DNA from: Methanobacteriota archaeon | Lineage (GTDB): Archaea; Halobacteriota; Methanomicrobia; Methanomicrobiales; Methanomicrobiaceae | Direction: 5' to 3' | DNA: 64,000 bases | Assembly (NCBI GenBank): GCA_016841665.1 | Contig: JAENYT010000003.1 | Location: forward strand, 1-64,000 | Shown here: piece after piece, positions 18,132 through 25,800 of the stretch | How the letters are laid out: each line of letters begins with the position of its first letter | Position numbering within the stretch: the stretch's first letter is position 1 | The notes under the pieces: generated by a model | Seen by the model: the letters and a program-made list of their open reading frames with translations, nothing else | The model's database searches: none | What the model was told of the DNA's origin: nothing | Translations under genes and position numbers: made by a program

Positions 18132-19055
18132 TTACCATAGGTATGTCTGTAGTAGGGTAATAAACACGAGGGTGATGCTCAAAAGGAGGGCCGAGAGCAG
18201 GGTCACCACCCGGACCGCAGCGACGATCTCCTCTCCCGCCTCCCGCAGGCTCCGCACATCATCGCCGATAACGTAACAGCCCGGCTTTTCGAAACGTATG
18301 CCCACCCCGCCGGCCATCACGGCCATGGGAATGCCGCCGTTGATCCCCGGGCGCCGGTGCGCATCCCGCCGCCACATTTGCAGGGCCGGCCGCATCCTCC
18401 CCTTCGCCGTAAAATAGAGGAGGAGGAGGAGGCCGGTCAGCCGGGCGGGGATGAGGTTGAGCAGGTCGTCGAGGCGCGCCGGAAACCACCCAAGAAGGGC
18501 CCGTTCATCCCGGTAGCCCAGCATGGCGTCCATCGTATTCACCGCCCGATAGAACGCCGCCCCCCCGAGGCCGAAGAGGGCGAAGAAGAAGAGCGGGGAG
18601 ACGATGCTGTCCACCAGGTTTTCGGTCATGGACTCGTAGGCCGCCGATCGCACACCCTCCTCGTCGAGGGTGCCGGTGGCGCGGGAGACCAGGTAGCCCA
18701 CCTTCTCTCTCCCGCCCTCCATTCCCCCTTCGAGGGCCTGCTCGACGGCCCGGACATGCTCTTCAAGGCAGCGCCATGCAAAACAGAGCTTGAGCAGCAC
18801 GGGCCCGGCGACGAGGAGGAAGAGCGGGGGCGCAAGCCTGTCGAAGAGCAGAAAGGGAAGAGCAAACAGTGAAGCGGTTGCCAGGGCGCCCAGGATGCCC
18901 GCACACCGCTGCAGCGGCACCGGATAGCGTTCCGGCCGCCCCCACCATCCGATGAACCTGCCCAGATGGGCGGTGGGATGAAACGCGTTCGGCGGGTCGC
19001 CGGCGATCCGGTCGACGGCCAATGAGAGCCAGAGGATCAACGCCGGGAAAGCCAT
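18132..19055 (-). CDS. cbiB: Adenosylcobinamide-phosphate synthase (CbiB/CobD)
   Basis: This 307-residue membrane enzyme attaches the aminopropanol linker to adenosylcobyric acid in cobamide synthesis. Methanogens need cobamides for methyltransferases such as Mtr. The N-terminus DRIAGDPPNAFHPTAHLGRFIG, the loop YESMTENLVDSIVSPLFFF and NTMDAMLGYRDERALLGWFPARLDDLLNLIPARL are CbiB hallmarks. Four or five membrane helices are visible. Its start lies inside the 3' end of the upstream gene (19-base overlap with 19037-19561), and its end abuts pdxS, so the run is tightly packed. Cobalamin riboswitches are not expected in archaea, and none was seen. Confidence 0.93.
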   Translation of the reverse strand: MAFPALILWLSLAVDRIAGDPPNAFHPTAHLGRFIGWWGRPERYPVPLQRCAGILGALATASLFALPFLLFDRLAPPLFLLVAGPVLLKLCFAWRCLEEHVRAVEQALEGGMEGGREKVGYLVSRATGTLDEEGVRSAAYESMTENLVDSIVSPLFFFALFGLGGAAFYRAVNTMDAMLGYRDERALLGWFPARLDDLLNLIPARLTGLLLLLYFTAKGRMRPALQMWRRDAHRRPGINGGIPMAVMAGGVGIRFEKPGCYVIGDDVRSLREAGEEIVAAVRVVTLLSALLLSITLVFITLLQTYLW

Positions 19056-19561
19056 GCCGCGAGGACCGCGCTCGAGAGCGCCGCAAAGGCTGCATAATTG
19101 AAGATATCAACCCTTTCGACCAGCCAGGCACCGTACACAATGCCCGCGGCGAGAAGGAGGAGGACAATCAGCACGGGGAATGATCGCGGCGGTTCGGGCG
19201 ACGGGATCTCGACGGGCGGAGCCTCGGGCACCGGCTCCTTCTTTTTGACGAACCTGTTGACCTGCACCCGGATGGTGCCCCGGTGCATTCCGTAGCCGGT
19301 GATCACCGCGAGCTCAAACGACCCCTCGAAGGCGTTCTCGTACACCGGGATGCGGTACTCCTGCCGCTCCCCGAGATAGAGGTTTTCGTGGAAAAATTCC
19401 GTGAAAGGAGCAGAGTTGTCGGAGGAGAGGGTGAGGTGGATGGGAGGGCCATGGTTGACGATGTCCAGGACCAGAGATTCGCCCGCGGAGATCTCCACCT
19501 GGGAAGGGGCCTCGATGCTGTTGATCCCCCGCCGGTTGATATGAATCTCGGCATGCACCAT
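19037..19561 (-). CDS. Membrane-anchored beta-domain protein, function unknown
   Basis: This 174-residue protein starts at the ATG at 19561, which is preceded by GAGGGAT; a longer frame upstream overlaps the Trm112 gene and is unlikely. Residues 1-110 look like a beta-sandwich (AEIHINRRGINSIEAPSQ, SLVLDIVNHGPPIHLTL, EYRIPVYENAFEGSFELAVI). A Pro- and Glu-rich linker (about 118-135) and two C-terminal membrane segments (about 136-156 and 160-174) follow. With no signal peptide, the beta domain either stays inside, anchored by its C-terminus, or is placed outside by the tail anchor. It lies between trm112 and cbiB in the packed minus-strand run. Similar proteins occur in methanogens to my memory, but no function is known. 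Confidence 0.6.
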   Translation of the reverse strand: MVHAEIHINRRGINSIEAPSQVEISAGESLVLDIVNHGPPIHLTLSSDNSAPFTEFFHENLYLGERQEYRIPVYENAFEGSFELAVITGYGMHRGTIRVQVNRFVKKKEPVPEAPPVEIPSPEPPRSFPVLIVLLLLAAGIVYGAWLVERVDIFNYAAFAALSSAVLAAWLSRR

Positions 19562-19568
19562 TGATCCC

Positions 19569-19769
19569 TCAGCACTCCCCGCCCGTCCGGGGGAGGAGAT
19601 CGGGAATTCCTTCATGGATGGGGTATTCCACATTACAGGCAGCGCAGTAGAGCACCCCCTCGAGGATCTCCTCCTCACTGTCTTTTTGCACGTTCACCTC
19701 GTCCGCCCGCAACGTCAGCTCCTCCTTGCAGACCGGGCAACAGAGGATGGCCATGGTCGACCGTTTCAC
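19569..19769 (-). CDS. Trm112-type zinc protein (methyltransferase activator)
   Basis: This 66-residue Trm112 family protein has two Cys pairs, CCPVC near the N-terminus and [11 protein letters not shown], plus the ending HEGIPDLLP. Trm112 proteins bind and stabilise several SAM-dependent methyltransferases that modify tRNA, rRNA and release factors. The GTG at 19769 is preferred over the ATG at 19754 because GAGGGATGAG lies 7-8 bases before it and the product [14 protein letters not shown] then matches the usual start. The GTG overlaps the purA TGA by 3 bases, so it is coupled to purA. Confidence 0.8.
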   Translation of the reverse strand: MKRSTMAILCCPVCKEELTLRADEVNVQKDSEEEILEGVLYCAACNVEYPIHEGIPDLLPRTGGEC

Positions 19770-20776
19770 AACTCATCCCTCAGGTCGATGATCTGGGAGA
19801 CGTCGGGACCGGTGGAGATCAGCCCCACCGGCGCGCCAATGTCCTCTTCCGCCTGTTCGATAAAATCACGGGCTTTTTTCGAGAGCCGGTCTGCGGTGGT
19901 CACGCCGAAGCAGTCGGGGTCGATATGGTCGATGCCGGTGATCGCCCCCACGGTGCAGCCGTTGATCATAGCCGAATAGCGAGCCATCTCGCCGTCCCAA
20001 ACGCCAATGCGGCGTTCCCGGTGGGTCACCGTGCCATACTCGACGATCCCCAGGCGGTGCGACTCCTCACGGGTCATTTCGGTGCCGAACGGCCCCTCGC
20101 CCACCCTGGTGGGATAGGCCTTGAAGACCACGACCACATCATCGATTCGGGTGGGGCCGACCCCATTGTCCGCGGCGATCTGGGAAGCCGAGGTGTCCTT
20201 GCTCGTCACGAACGGATAGGTACCGAAATAGAGGGAAATGCCGAACCCCTGCGTCCCCTCGAGAATGACGTTCTCCCCCCGATTTATGGCCTCGTTCACC
20301 TCCAGGGCCACATCGGTGATGAAATCCGCGAGCTCGGGCACATCCTTGGCCTGCCGTGCGACCCGCATCACCCGGTCGACATTGGCCGGCCCGCACCCCG
20401 TTCCCGTCGATCCGATGGTCTTGGCAAGGTGCGTATCGCCCCGGTCCTTTCTGATGTGCTCCTCCTCGATGATGCTGCACCGTTTGTCGATAAAAATTCG
20501 GTCAGCCACACCGAGCTCCTCGACCTCCCGGAGAAATACCCGGGGGTCAACGAGCACACCACTCCCTATGCAGAGCCGGGCTTCGGGGTACACGAATCCG
20601 GACGGCACCATGCGGATACCGTACTCCCGCTCTCCCGCCTTGACAGTGTGGCCGGCATTGGGCCCTACGCCACCCCGGGAAATAATCGAGGGTCTGTCAT
20701 GATACGCAATGTGCGCAACAATCTTTCCTTTCCCCTCGTCACCAAAAAAACCGCCGACGACTATTGTACAGCTCAT
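19766..20776 (-). CDS. purA: Adenylosuccinate synthetase
   Basis: This enzyme forms adenylosuccinate from IMP, aspartate and GTP in AMP synthesis. The protein is 336 residues, the short archaeal form, compared with about 430 in bacteria. The P-loop-like [18 protein letters not shown], the IMP site [10 protein letters not shown] and [20 protein letters not shown] are present. The ATG at 20776 gives the family start MSCTIVVGG; an upstream in-frame ATG at 20806 would add 10 residues. It leads the run purA, trm112, membrane protein, cbiB, pdxS, pdxT. The upstream region holds origin-like repeats (see 20777-21345). Confidence 0.94.
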   Translation of the reverse strand: MSCTIVVGGFFGDEGKGKIVAHIAYHDRPSIISRGGVGPNAGHTVKAGEREYGIRMVPSGFVYPEARLCIGSGVLVDPRVFLREVEELGVADRIFIDKRCSIIEEEHIRKDRGDTHLAKTIGSTGTGCGPANVDRVMRVARQAKDVPELADFITDVALEVNEAINRGENVILEGTQGFGISLYFGTYPFVTSKDTSASQIAADNGVGPTRIDDVVVVFKAYPTRVGEGPFGTEMTREESHRLGIVEYGTVTHRERRIGVWDGEMARYSAMINGCTVGAITGIDHIDPDCFGVTTADRLSKKARDFIEQAEEDIGAPVGLISTGPDVSQIIDLRDEL

Positions 20777-20941
20777 TGTTATATCAAGTAGGGTGGAGCG
20801 ATACATAGCAATAAAGATTGATATGTGAAGTTAACCAGGAGAACGCATCCGGCGCCCGCGGGGCGATCCTGTCACCGGGTCGTCCCCATAAAAATCAAGC
20901 AAACCCGCTATTTTTTCGAAATTACTGCAGATTTTCATTAT

Positions 20942-20962
20942 TGCAGTAGAAATGAAGGGGTC
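20942..20962 (+). other. ORB-like element D (weak)
   Basis: TGCAGTAGAAATGAAGGGGT keeps the right half of the element (GAAAyrAAGGGGT) but departs in the CCAsTGG core. It points the same way as the strong element 270 bases to its right. Confidence 0.4.
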
Positions 20963-21212
20963 ATAGCCCTCCTGCACATCGCGGCGGAACGGAGTGCTTC
21001 TCCCAATCATCGCGCATATTCGTCGTACCACAGGTAACTGTTGAATTTATGAGATTATTCATATTTTATACATTATTCGTAATCTCAAACGGACGACGAG
21101 CGCGTAATCACCGCATTTCGGGGCGTGGTGAGAGTAGATTGCCAAACCCCCTTTGTGTACGGCAGGGGCACCGATGGATAGCGCTCTACCGCAGTTCTGT
21201 GTTTTTTCGACA

Positions 21213-21236
21213 TCTCCAGTGGAAATAAAGGGGTTC
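21213..21236 (+). other. ORB-like element E (strong)
   Basis: The core CTCCAGTGGAAATAAAGGGG is followed by TTC. It matches the origin recognition box style of archaeal Orc1/Cdc6 (inverted CCA-TGG core, AAA, then a G run) and the element upstream of cdc6 at 24368-24390 with two substitutions in the 20-base core. Confidence 0.6.
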
Positions 21237-21345
21237 AACCAGCCTTTTGCATGACCGATGTGAATATGCACATAATCGGCCAATGGTCCGGGAATTTGAA
21301 ATTATATGACTATTTGTATTAAAAAAGGGTTAAAAAAAGATAGCC

Positions 21346-22503
21346 TCAGAGGCCGGCCATGAACGCCTCCATACGATCGAGTGCAATCCGCAGGTTGTCG
21401 CGGGACACGGCATAGGCGCACCGCAGGTGGCCTTCGGCGGACTCCCCGAACACCCGCCCCGGGACCACCGCCACCCCCTGTTCGCTCAGCAGACGCTCGG
21501 CAAATGCGAGGTCGGAGAGGCCGGTTTCCGCAACCGAGGGAAACGCGTAGAACGCCCCGTTGGGCATGTGGCAGGATAGGCCGATGCGGTTTAACCCGCG
21601 GACAAACATGTTCCGGCGGATGCAGTACTCCCGCACCATGGCGTCGCGTTCCCTGCTGCCGCGCCGGAGCGCCTCAATTGCCGCCACCTGAGCCATCACG
21701 GGGGCGCACATCATGACATACTGGTGGATTTTCAGCGCCGCGTCGCAGATCTCTTTCGGAGCGCAGAGGAACCCGATCCGCCAACCCGTCATTGCATAGG
21801 CCTTGGAAAACCCGTTGAGGGTAATGGTCCGCTCCCGGAGAGCGTCCACCGTCACCGCTGAGGTGTGGGAGCCTTCGTAGGTGAGTTCCGCGTAGATCTC
21901 GTCGCTGATGAGCAGCAGGTCATGGTCCACGATGACATCGGCAATCGCACGGTAGTCCGCAGTTCGCATCACCCCGCCGGTGGGGTTGTTGGGAAAATTG
22001 ATCACCACGGCTTTGGTCTTCGGGGTGACCGCATCTACCAGGGCATCCGCATTCAGCGCAAAACCGTCCTCCTCACGGCACTGCACCGGCACCGGGGTAC
22101 CGCCGGCGAGCATCACGCAGGGCGAGTAGGCCACAAAGGAGGGTTCGGCAACGATCACCTCGTCCCCTGGATCGACGACCGTCCTGATGGCGACATCGAA
22201 TGCCTCGGAGACCCCGCTGGTCACCACGATCTCCGTTTCCGGGCTGTACCGGATGGAAAACCGGTCGTCGAGATAGCGGGTGATCTCCTGGCAGAGCACG
22301 GGCATCCCGCGGTTGGAGGTATACGAGGTCGAGCCCTGCTCGATGGAATAGATCGCCGCCTCGCAGATGTTCCACGGGGTGGCAAAATCCGGCTCCCCCA
22401 CCCCGAGGGAGATGACGTCTTCCATGTCCTGGACCATGTCGAAAAATTTCCTGATCCCGGAGGGAGGGATTTTTCGGGCCTGCGCTGCTACGAAATCTCT
22501 CAT
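21346..22503 (-). CDS. Pyridoxal phosphate-dependent aminotransferase (aspartate/aromatic class I)
   Basis: This 385-residue fold-type I aminotransferase carries the PLP Schiff-base lysine in NGFSKAYAMTGWRIGF. The conserved NFPNNPTGG supplies the Asn that contacts PLP, ISDEIYAELTYEG contains the Asp-Tyr pair, and the substrate Arg lies in the C-terminal LRCAYAVSRDNLRIAL. The N-terminal GVGEPDFATPWNI is typical of archaeal aspartate/aromatic aminotransferases, but substrate range cannot be read from sequence. It is followed upstream on the same strand by an Lrp-type regulator (9 bases away) and cdc6, suggesting one transcript. Confidence 0.9.
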   Translation of the reverse strand: MRDFVAAQARKIPPSGIRKFFDMVQDMEDVISLGVGEPDFATPWNICEAAIYSIEQGSTSYTSNRGMPVLCQEITRYLDDRFSIRYSPETEIVVTSGVSEAFDVAIRTVVDPGDEVIVAEPSFVAYSPCVMLAGGTPVPVQCREEDGFALNADALVDAVTPKTKAVVINFPNNPTGGVMRTADYRAIADVIVDHDLLLISDEIYAELTYEGSHTSAVTVDALRERTITLNGFSKAYAMTGWRIGFLCAPKEICDAALKIHQYVMMCAPVMAQVAAIEALRRGSRERDAMVREYCIRRNMFVRGLNRIGLSCHMPNGAFYAFPSVAETGLSDLAFAERLLSEQGVAVVPGRVFGESAEGHLRCAYAVSRDNLRIALDRMEAFMAGL

Positions 22504-22512
22504 GCGATCACG

Positions 22513-23004
22513 TCAGAGGGAAATGGGAAGACGCTCGCCTCCTTCCCGCTCAAAAAACGTATGCCCGTTTTCCTTGTAGGTCTTCATGATGAGGATCGTC
22601 GCCGTCTCGCGGATATGGTCCATGGGGGCGATCTGCTCGGCCACAAAGGAGGTGATCTCGTGGATGTTCCTGCCGACGAGCAATAGCTGGAGATCGTACA
22701 CGCCTGAGATCAGCCGGAGACTGCGCACCTGCGAAAAGCGCCCGATCCGTTCGGCGATCTTGTCGTATCCGAAATCTCGCTCGGGATTGACCTTCAGATC
22801 GATGATCGCCGCCACCTCGGGCTCTCCGGCCTTCTCCCAGTCGACCACTGCACGGTACTTGCGAATCACTCCCTGTTCCTCCAGAATGCCGATCCGCGCA
22901 GCGGCCTCCTCCTCGGAGAGGTCTGCCATATCGGCCAGATCGGCGATCGGGGTTCGGCTGTCGTCCTCGAGAATTGTGAGCAGTAAGCGGTCTTTGTCGT
23001 CCAT
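22513..23004 (-). CDS. Lrp/AsnC-family transcriptional regulator
   Basis: This 163-residue protein has an N-terminal winged helix (DRLLLTILEDDSRTPIADLADMADLSEEEAAARI) and a C-terminal RAM/ACT-like ligand domain (about 62-145; VAAIIDLKVNPERD, LISGVYDLQLLLVGRN). Such proteins usually sense amino acids. Its position directly before the aminotransferase makes control of that gene, or response to its product, a reasonable guess. The ATG at 23004 follows GGTGA; longer starts at 23010 and 23013 overlap the cdc6 stop codon. In either case translation is coupled to cdc6. Confidence 0.88.
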   Translation of the reverse strand: MDDKDRLLLTILEDDSRTPIADLADMADLSEEEAAARIGILEEQGVIRKYRAVVDWEKAGEPEVAAIIDLKVNPERDFGYDKIAERIGRFSQVRSLRLISGVYDLQLLLVGRNIHEITSFVAEQIAPMDHIRETATILIMKTYKENGHTFFEREGGERLPISL

Positions 23005-23009
23005 CGTCA

Positions 23010-24293
23010 TCACCGGAAGAGCGTTTTGAATCGAGCCATATCAATGTCATTCAGTCGTTCGTCGTTCAGCCGTGTGTCCTTGAGGAGGGTGTCCCAGATC
23101 TTCTTAGTGCCGGTGCCAAATGACATCTCCTTGGTCCTGCCGTAACGGCCCCTGCTCACTACGCGCGCGTTGATCACGCCCAGCATGTTCAGCTCGGAGA
23201 TGAGATCGGTGATGCGGCGGTGGGTGAGCACATCGAGGTCCAGGATCCGGGCAACCTCCCGGTAGACCTGGGCGACCTCCCCTGTGGTAAAGACATCCTT
23301 GTTGAGCTTGGTAAAAAAGAGCATCGAATAGAGGACCGCCTTGCTCTGCGTGGGTAGCGTGGAGACACACTCGATGAGGCTGTCGGTCTCGATCCGCTGT
23401 ATGGCCGCCCGGACATTGGTTTCGGCAACCCGGTCTGTGTTCTCCCGCTCCGCGAGCTCCCCCGAGACGCGGAGCAGATCGAGTGCCCTGCGGGCGTCCC
23501 CGTGCTCCTGGGCGGCGAGGGCGGCGCAGAGAGGAATGACCCCATCCTCCAGCGCTGCCTCGACAAACGCCACGTTCGCCCTCTGCTGAAGAATGTCCAC
23601 GAGCTGCATCGCGTTGTACGGCGGAAAGACGATCTCCTCCTCGGAGAGCGAGGAGAGCACACGCGGGTCGAGGAAATCGGTGAACCGGAGATCGTTGGAG
23701 ATGCCGATGATGCTCACCTTCGAGTCCTTGAGGTCCGAGTTGATGCGGGTGAGGTTGTAGAGGGTCTCATCACCGCTCTTTTTGACCAGCTTGTCGATCT
23801 CGTCGAGGACGATGACGTGCACCCCGCCCATCGCCTCCATCTGGTTTTTCAGTTCGGTGTACACCTGGTCGGTGGGCCACCCGGTCATGGGGATGCTGGT
23901 CCGGGGGCGATCGCTCGCCCGGGCATCCGAGTCGTCCAGGTAGTTGGCGATCTGGGCGAGCACCCGGTACTGGGTGTCGATCACTTCGCAGTTGAGGTGG
24001 ATCACGTGGCAGGCGGTACCCATTTCGTTGCTGGCATTCTCCAGTTCTCGTCCCACGTACCGCACACAGGCGGTCTTTCCGGTTCCCGTTTTCCCATAGA
24101 TAAGAATATTGGAGGGAGTCTCGTCCCGGAGAGACGGTGCGAGAATCGACGCGATGGAATCGATCTGCGGCTTCCTGTGGGGAAGCACGTGCGGGCGGTA
24201 GGAATGGCGGAGCACTTCCCGGTTTTTGAATATGCTCGTATTATGGAGAAATTTTTTAAATAATCCCATTGAGGGGCTCTCTTCTTCGGACAT
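23010..24293 (-). CDS. cdc6: Orc1/Cdc6 replication initiator
   Basis: This 427-residue AAA+ protein binds origin recognition boxes and loads the MCM helicase. Walker A is GKTGTGKTACV, Walker B IVLDEIDKL, sensor 1 around IIGISNDLRFTDFLDPRV and sensor 2 near HGDARRALDLLRVSGE. A C-terminal winged helix (about 320-410) includes VLTHRRITDLISELNMLG and the wing RGRYGRTKE. The ATG at 24293 is preferred to the one at 24335, since the extra 14 residues are not conserved-looking. Immediately upstream lie ORB-like repeats in both orientations. That is the usual layout of an archaeal origin next to its own cdc6 gene. Other cdc6 paralogues may exist elsewhere. Confidence 0.95.
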   Translation of the reverse strand: MSEEESPSMGLFKKFLHNTSIFKNREVLRHSYRPHVLPHRKPQIDSIASILAPSLRDETPSNILIYGKTGTGKTACVRYVGRELENASNEMGTACHVIHLNCEVIDTQYRVLAQIANYLDDSDARASDRPRTSIPMTGWPTDQVYTELKNQMEAMGGVHVIVLDEIDKLVKKSGDETLYNLTRINSDLKDSKVSIIGISNDLRFTDFLDPRVLSSLSEEEIVFPPYNAMQLVDILQQRANVAFVEAALEDGVIPLCAALAAQEHGDARRALDLLRVSGELAERENTDRVAETNVRAAIQRIETDSLIECVSTLPTQSKAVLYSMLFFTKLNKDVFTTGEVAQVYREVARILDLDVLTHRRITDLISELNMLGVINARVVSRGRYGRTKEMSFGTGTKKIWDTLLKDTRLNDERLNDIDMARFKTLFR

Positions 24294-24367
24294 GTATACA
24301 CCAGAGCGCACTTGAGAAGCATCCTTACGATGCACGATCTAGTATATGTGATCATTTCGATCCTATT

Positions 24368-24390
24368 AACCCCTTTGTTTCCAGTGGAGA
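24368..24390 (-). other. ORB-like element A (strong)
   Basis: Read on the minus strand, TCCACTGGAAACAAAGGGGT followed by T is an almost textbook archaeal origin recognition box: a CCACTGG dyad, AAAC, then the G run. It lies 75 bases from the cdc6 start and points toward cdc6. Confidence 0.72.
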
Positions 24391-24486
24391 GGGTGTTGGT
24401 AGAAAAGAAGACGCCTGGAAGACGGATAAAGGATTTGGGGCGCTATTTTGGGGTGGATTGATGGTGCAGGGAGGGAGGGGAAGCCC

Positions 24487-24513
24487 CACCCCATGGTTTC
24501 GAGTGGAGAAGGA
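24487..24513 (-). other. ORB-like element B
   Basis: Minus strand CTCCACTCGAAACCATGGGG followed by TGG keeps the TCCACT, GAAAC and GGGG blocks with one change in the dyad core. It has the same orientation as element A and lies about 120 bases from it. Confidence 0.55.
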
Positions 24514-24693
24514 ATATGAGAAGACCTTCTTCTCATATATAATAAAACAGAAGAAGACTCATTGATGGATCTCTTTCTCATGGTACTTAAGGGATCCGGA
24601 TCGCGATCCGATCACACAGGGCAGCTCACAGTGTGGGTGAACGTCTGGCGATCCGTTCATCGGCTCGGTGGGTGCAGGCACCTTCTCCACTGG

Positions 24694-24717
24694 CTCCACT
24701 GGCAACAGGAGGGTCCC
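24694..24717 (+). other. ORB-like element C (inverted relative to A and B)
   Basis: Plus strand CTCCACTGGCAACAGGAGGG followed by TCCC. The CTCCACTGG core is exact and also occurs 12 bases earlier as a partial tandem copy (TTCTCCACTGG). The right half is degenerate. Its orientation is opposite to A and B, with the AT-rich block between them. Confidence 0.5.
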
Positions 24718-24785
24718 CCTCTCGTTATGAACCTATCCGCGGATCGACCACTACCCTCATCAGATCTCCCCGCCAATGGGGATTC

Positions 24786-25274
24786 ATGGATCCAAGCCAT
24801 GTCAGGGATATTCCCCTTGCCATTTCTGTCATCACCGTTTCTACGAGCCGCGATGAGTCCACCGACAGGAGTGGTCCGGTGATACGGGATCTCCTCTCCT
24901 CCTCCTCCCTCCCGGTGGTGCGGTCCCGCATCGTACCCGACGATATCGAGGAGATCCGCCGCGAGCTCTTCGCCTCCCTCGAGGTTGCGAACTGCGTGAT
25001 CTTTACCGGGGGGACGGGCCTCACCTCTGATGACTGCACCATCGAGGCCATCGAACCCCTCCTCCAGAAAACAATGCCCGGCTTCGGCGAACTCTTTCGT
25101 TCGCTCAGCGTCCGGGATATCGGCACCCGAGCCCTGCTCTCCCGAGCCCTCGGAGGGGTGACCCGGGGGAAAGCGGTCTTCTGCATCCCTGGATCGGTCG
25201 GCGGCGCGGACCTTGCGGTCCGGGAACTGATCATCCCCCAGCTCAAGCACATCCTGACACACGCATCGCAGTAG
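24786..25274 (+). CDS. moaB: MoaB/MogA-family molybdopterin-binding protein
   Basis: This 162-residue protein adenylylates molybdopterin or otherwise acts late in molybdenum/tungsten cofactor synthesis, needed by formylmethanofuran and formate dehydrogenases. AISVITVSTSRD opens the fold. The MPT-binding FTGGTGLTSDDCTIEAIEPLL is conserved, and SRALGGVTRGKAVFCIPGSVGGADLAV is the second site. The frame is open far upstream into the origin-like region, but the ATG at 24786 starts right before the domain and the upstream residues are non-conserved-looking. The end of the gene converges on cgi121 with a 4-base gap. Confidence 0.88.
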   Translation: MDPSHVRDIPLAISVITVSTSRDESTDRSGPVIRDLLSSSSLPVVRSRIVPDDIEEIRRELFASLEVANCVIFTGGTGLTSDDCTIEAIEPLLQKTMPGFGELFRSLSVRDIGTRALLSRALGGVTRGKAVFCIPGSVGGADLAVRELIIPQLKHILTHASQ

Positions 25275-25278
25275 CGGA

Positions 25279-25800
25279 TCAGCGGTAGACGTCGAGGAGG
25301 GCGACCCGCTCACGGACGAGTTCGGCAAGGCGCCCCTCTCCGACGGTCGCCAGCTCCTCCGGGGTAATCCCAAAAAGTTTCATCAAATGCACTTTTTTTG
25401 CAGCATCAATGCCTTCCCAGTCTTCCTCGACGAAATGGACCAGATCCCCGAGGATGTCGCGTGCTTCCGGTGAGGGGGGGCAGAAGCAGACATACCCGGC
25501 ATTTTCGCCCCGGTGAATGCCGAACCGCACGGCGTCCAGCACCTGCCTGCTCCCCGCGGCATAGAGCAGTGCCTCCATCTCGAATGAATTTGCTATGGGG
25601 CTCTCCTCGAAAAAGGAGCGTTGCGCATGGTCGAGTGCGGTGATGACGTGGGCGGTCCCGGCCATGTTCGCGGCATTGAACACCACGATATGCACCCCGA
25701 ATCTGTCGGCGATCTCCCGTGTTCGTACAAGGAAATCGGCTTCGTCATCCACAGCAAACCGCGCCTGTGCGATCTCGCAGTCCACTTTCATCTCGGTCAC
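25279..25800 (-). CDS. cgi121: KEOPS complex subunit Cgi121
   Basis: This 173-residue protein is the tRNA-recruiting subunit of KEOPS, which forms N6-threonylcarbamoyladenosine on ANN-reading tRNAs. The key segment SFEMEALLYAAGSRQVLDAVRFG matches the family's conserved helix, and the mixed alpha/beta N-terminal half is consistent. The Kae1, Bud32 and Pcc1 subunits are not in the window. It directly follows hel308 on the same strand (the hel308 stop and this start adjoin the same base run around 25800), a gene pairing I recall from other Euryarchaeota. Confidence 0.85.
   Translation of the reverse strand: MTEMKVDCEIAQARFAVDDEADFLVRTREIADRFGVHIVVFNAANMAGTAHVITALDHAQRSFFEESPIANSFEMEALLYAAGSRQVLDAVRFGIHRGENAGYVCFCPPSPEARDILGDLVHFVEEDWEGIDAAKKVHLMKLFGITPEELATVGEGRLAELVRERVALLDVYR

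Larger units (their letters stand above)
20777..21345. other. Non-coding AT-rich region with origin recognition box-like repeats
   Basis: These 569 bases hold no convincing gene. They contain one strong ORB-like element (21213-21236, plus), one weaker (20942-20962, plus) and a half-site in the other orientation (21144-21156). AT-rich blocks lie at about 21040-21085 and 21295-21340. An AT-rich inverted repeat has arms GAGATTA (21051-21057) and TAATCTC (21080-21086). This is what the flank or unwinding element of an archaeal origin looks like. The region is also the upstream region of purA, so promoter elements for that gene must lie near its left edge. Confidence 0.55.
24294..24785. other. Candidate chromosomal replication origin upstream of cdc6
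   Basis: This 492-base non-coding region lies between the divergent cdc6 and moaB genes. It holds two ORB-like elements on the minus strand (24368-24390 and 24487-24513) and one on the plus strand (24694-24717). Between them is a G-run-rich stretch (24432-24480) and an AT-rich block (about 24525-24550). Inverted ORBs around an unwinding element next to cdc6 is the known layout of many euryarchaeal origins. The cdc6 promoter must also be here, so Orc1/Cdc6 may repress its own gene. GC skew could not be measured by eye. Confidence 0.7.

Noticed and set aside
20831-21283. Short minus-strand frames in the purA upstream region
   Set aside because: They cover the ORB-like repeats, and the repeated PFIST segments they share come from the repeat DNA itself.
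24562-24785. Upstream extension of the moaB frame
   Set aside because: It lies in the origin-like non-coding region; the MoaB domain starts only after the ATG at 24786.
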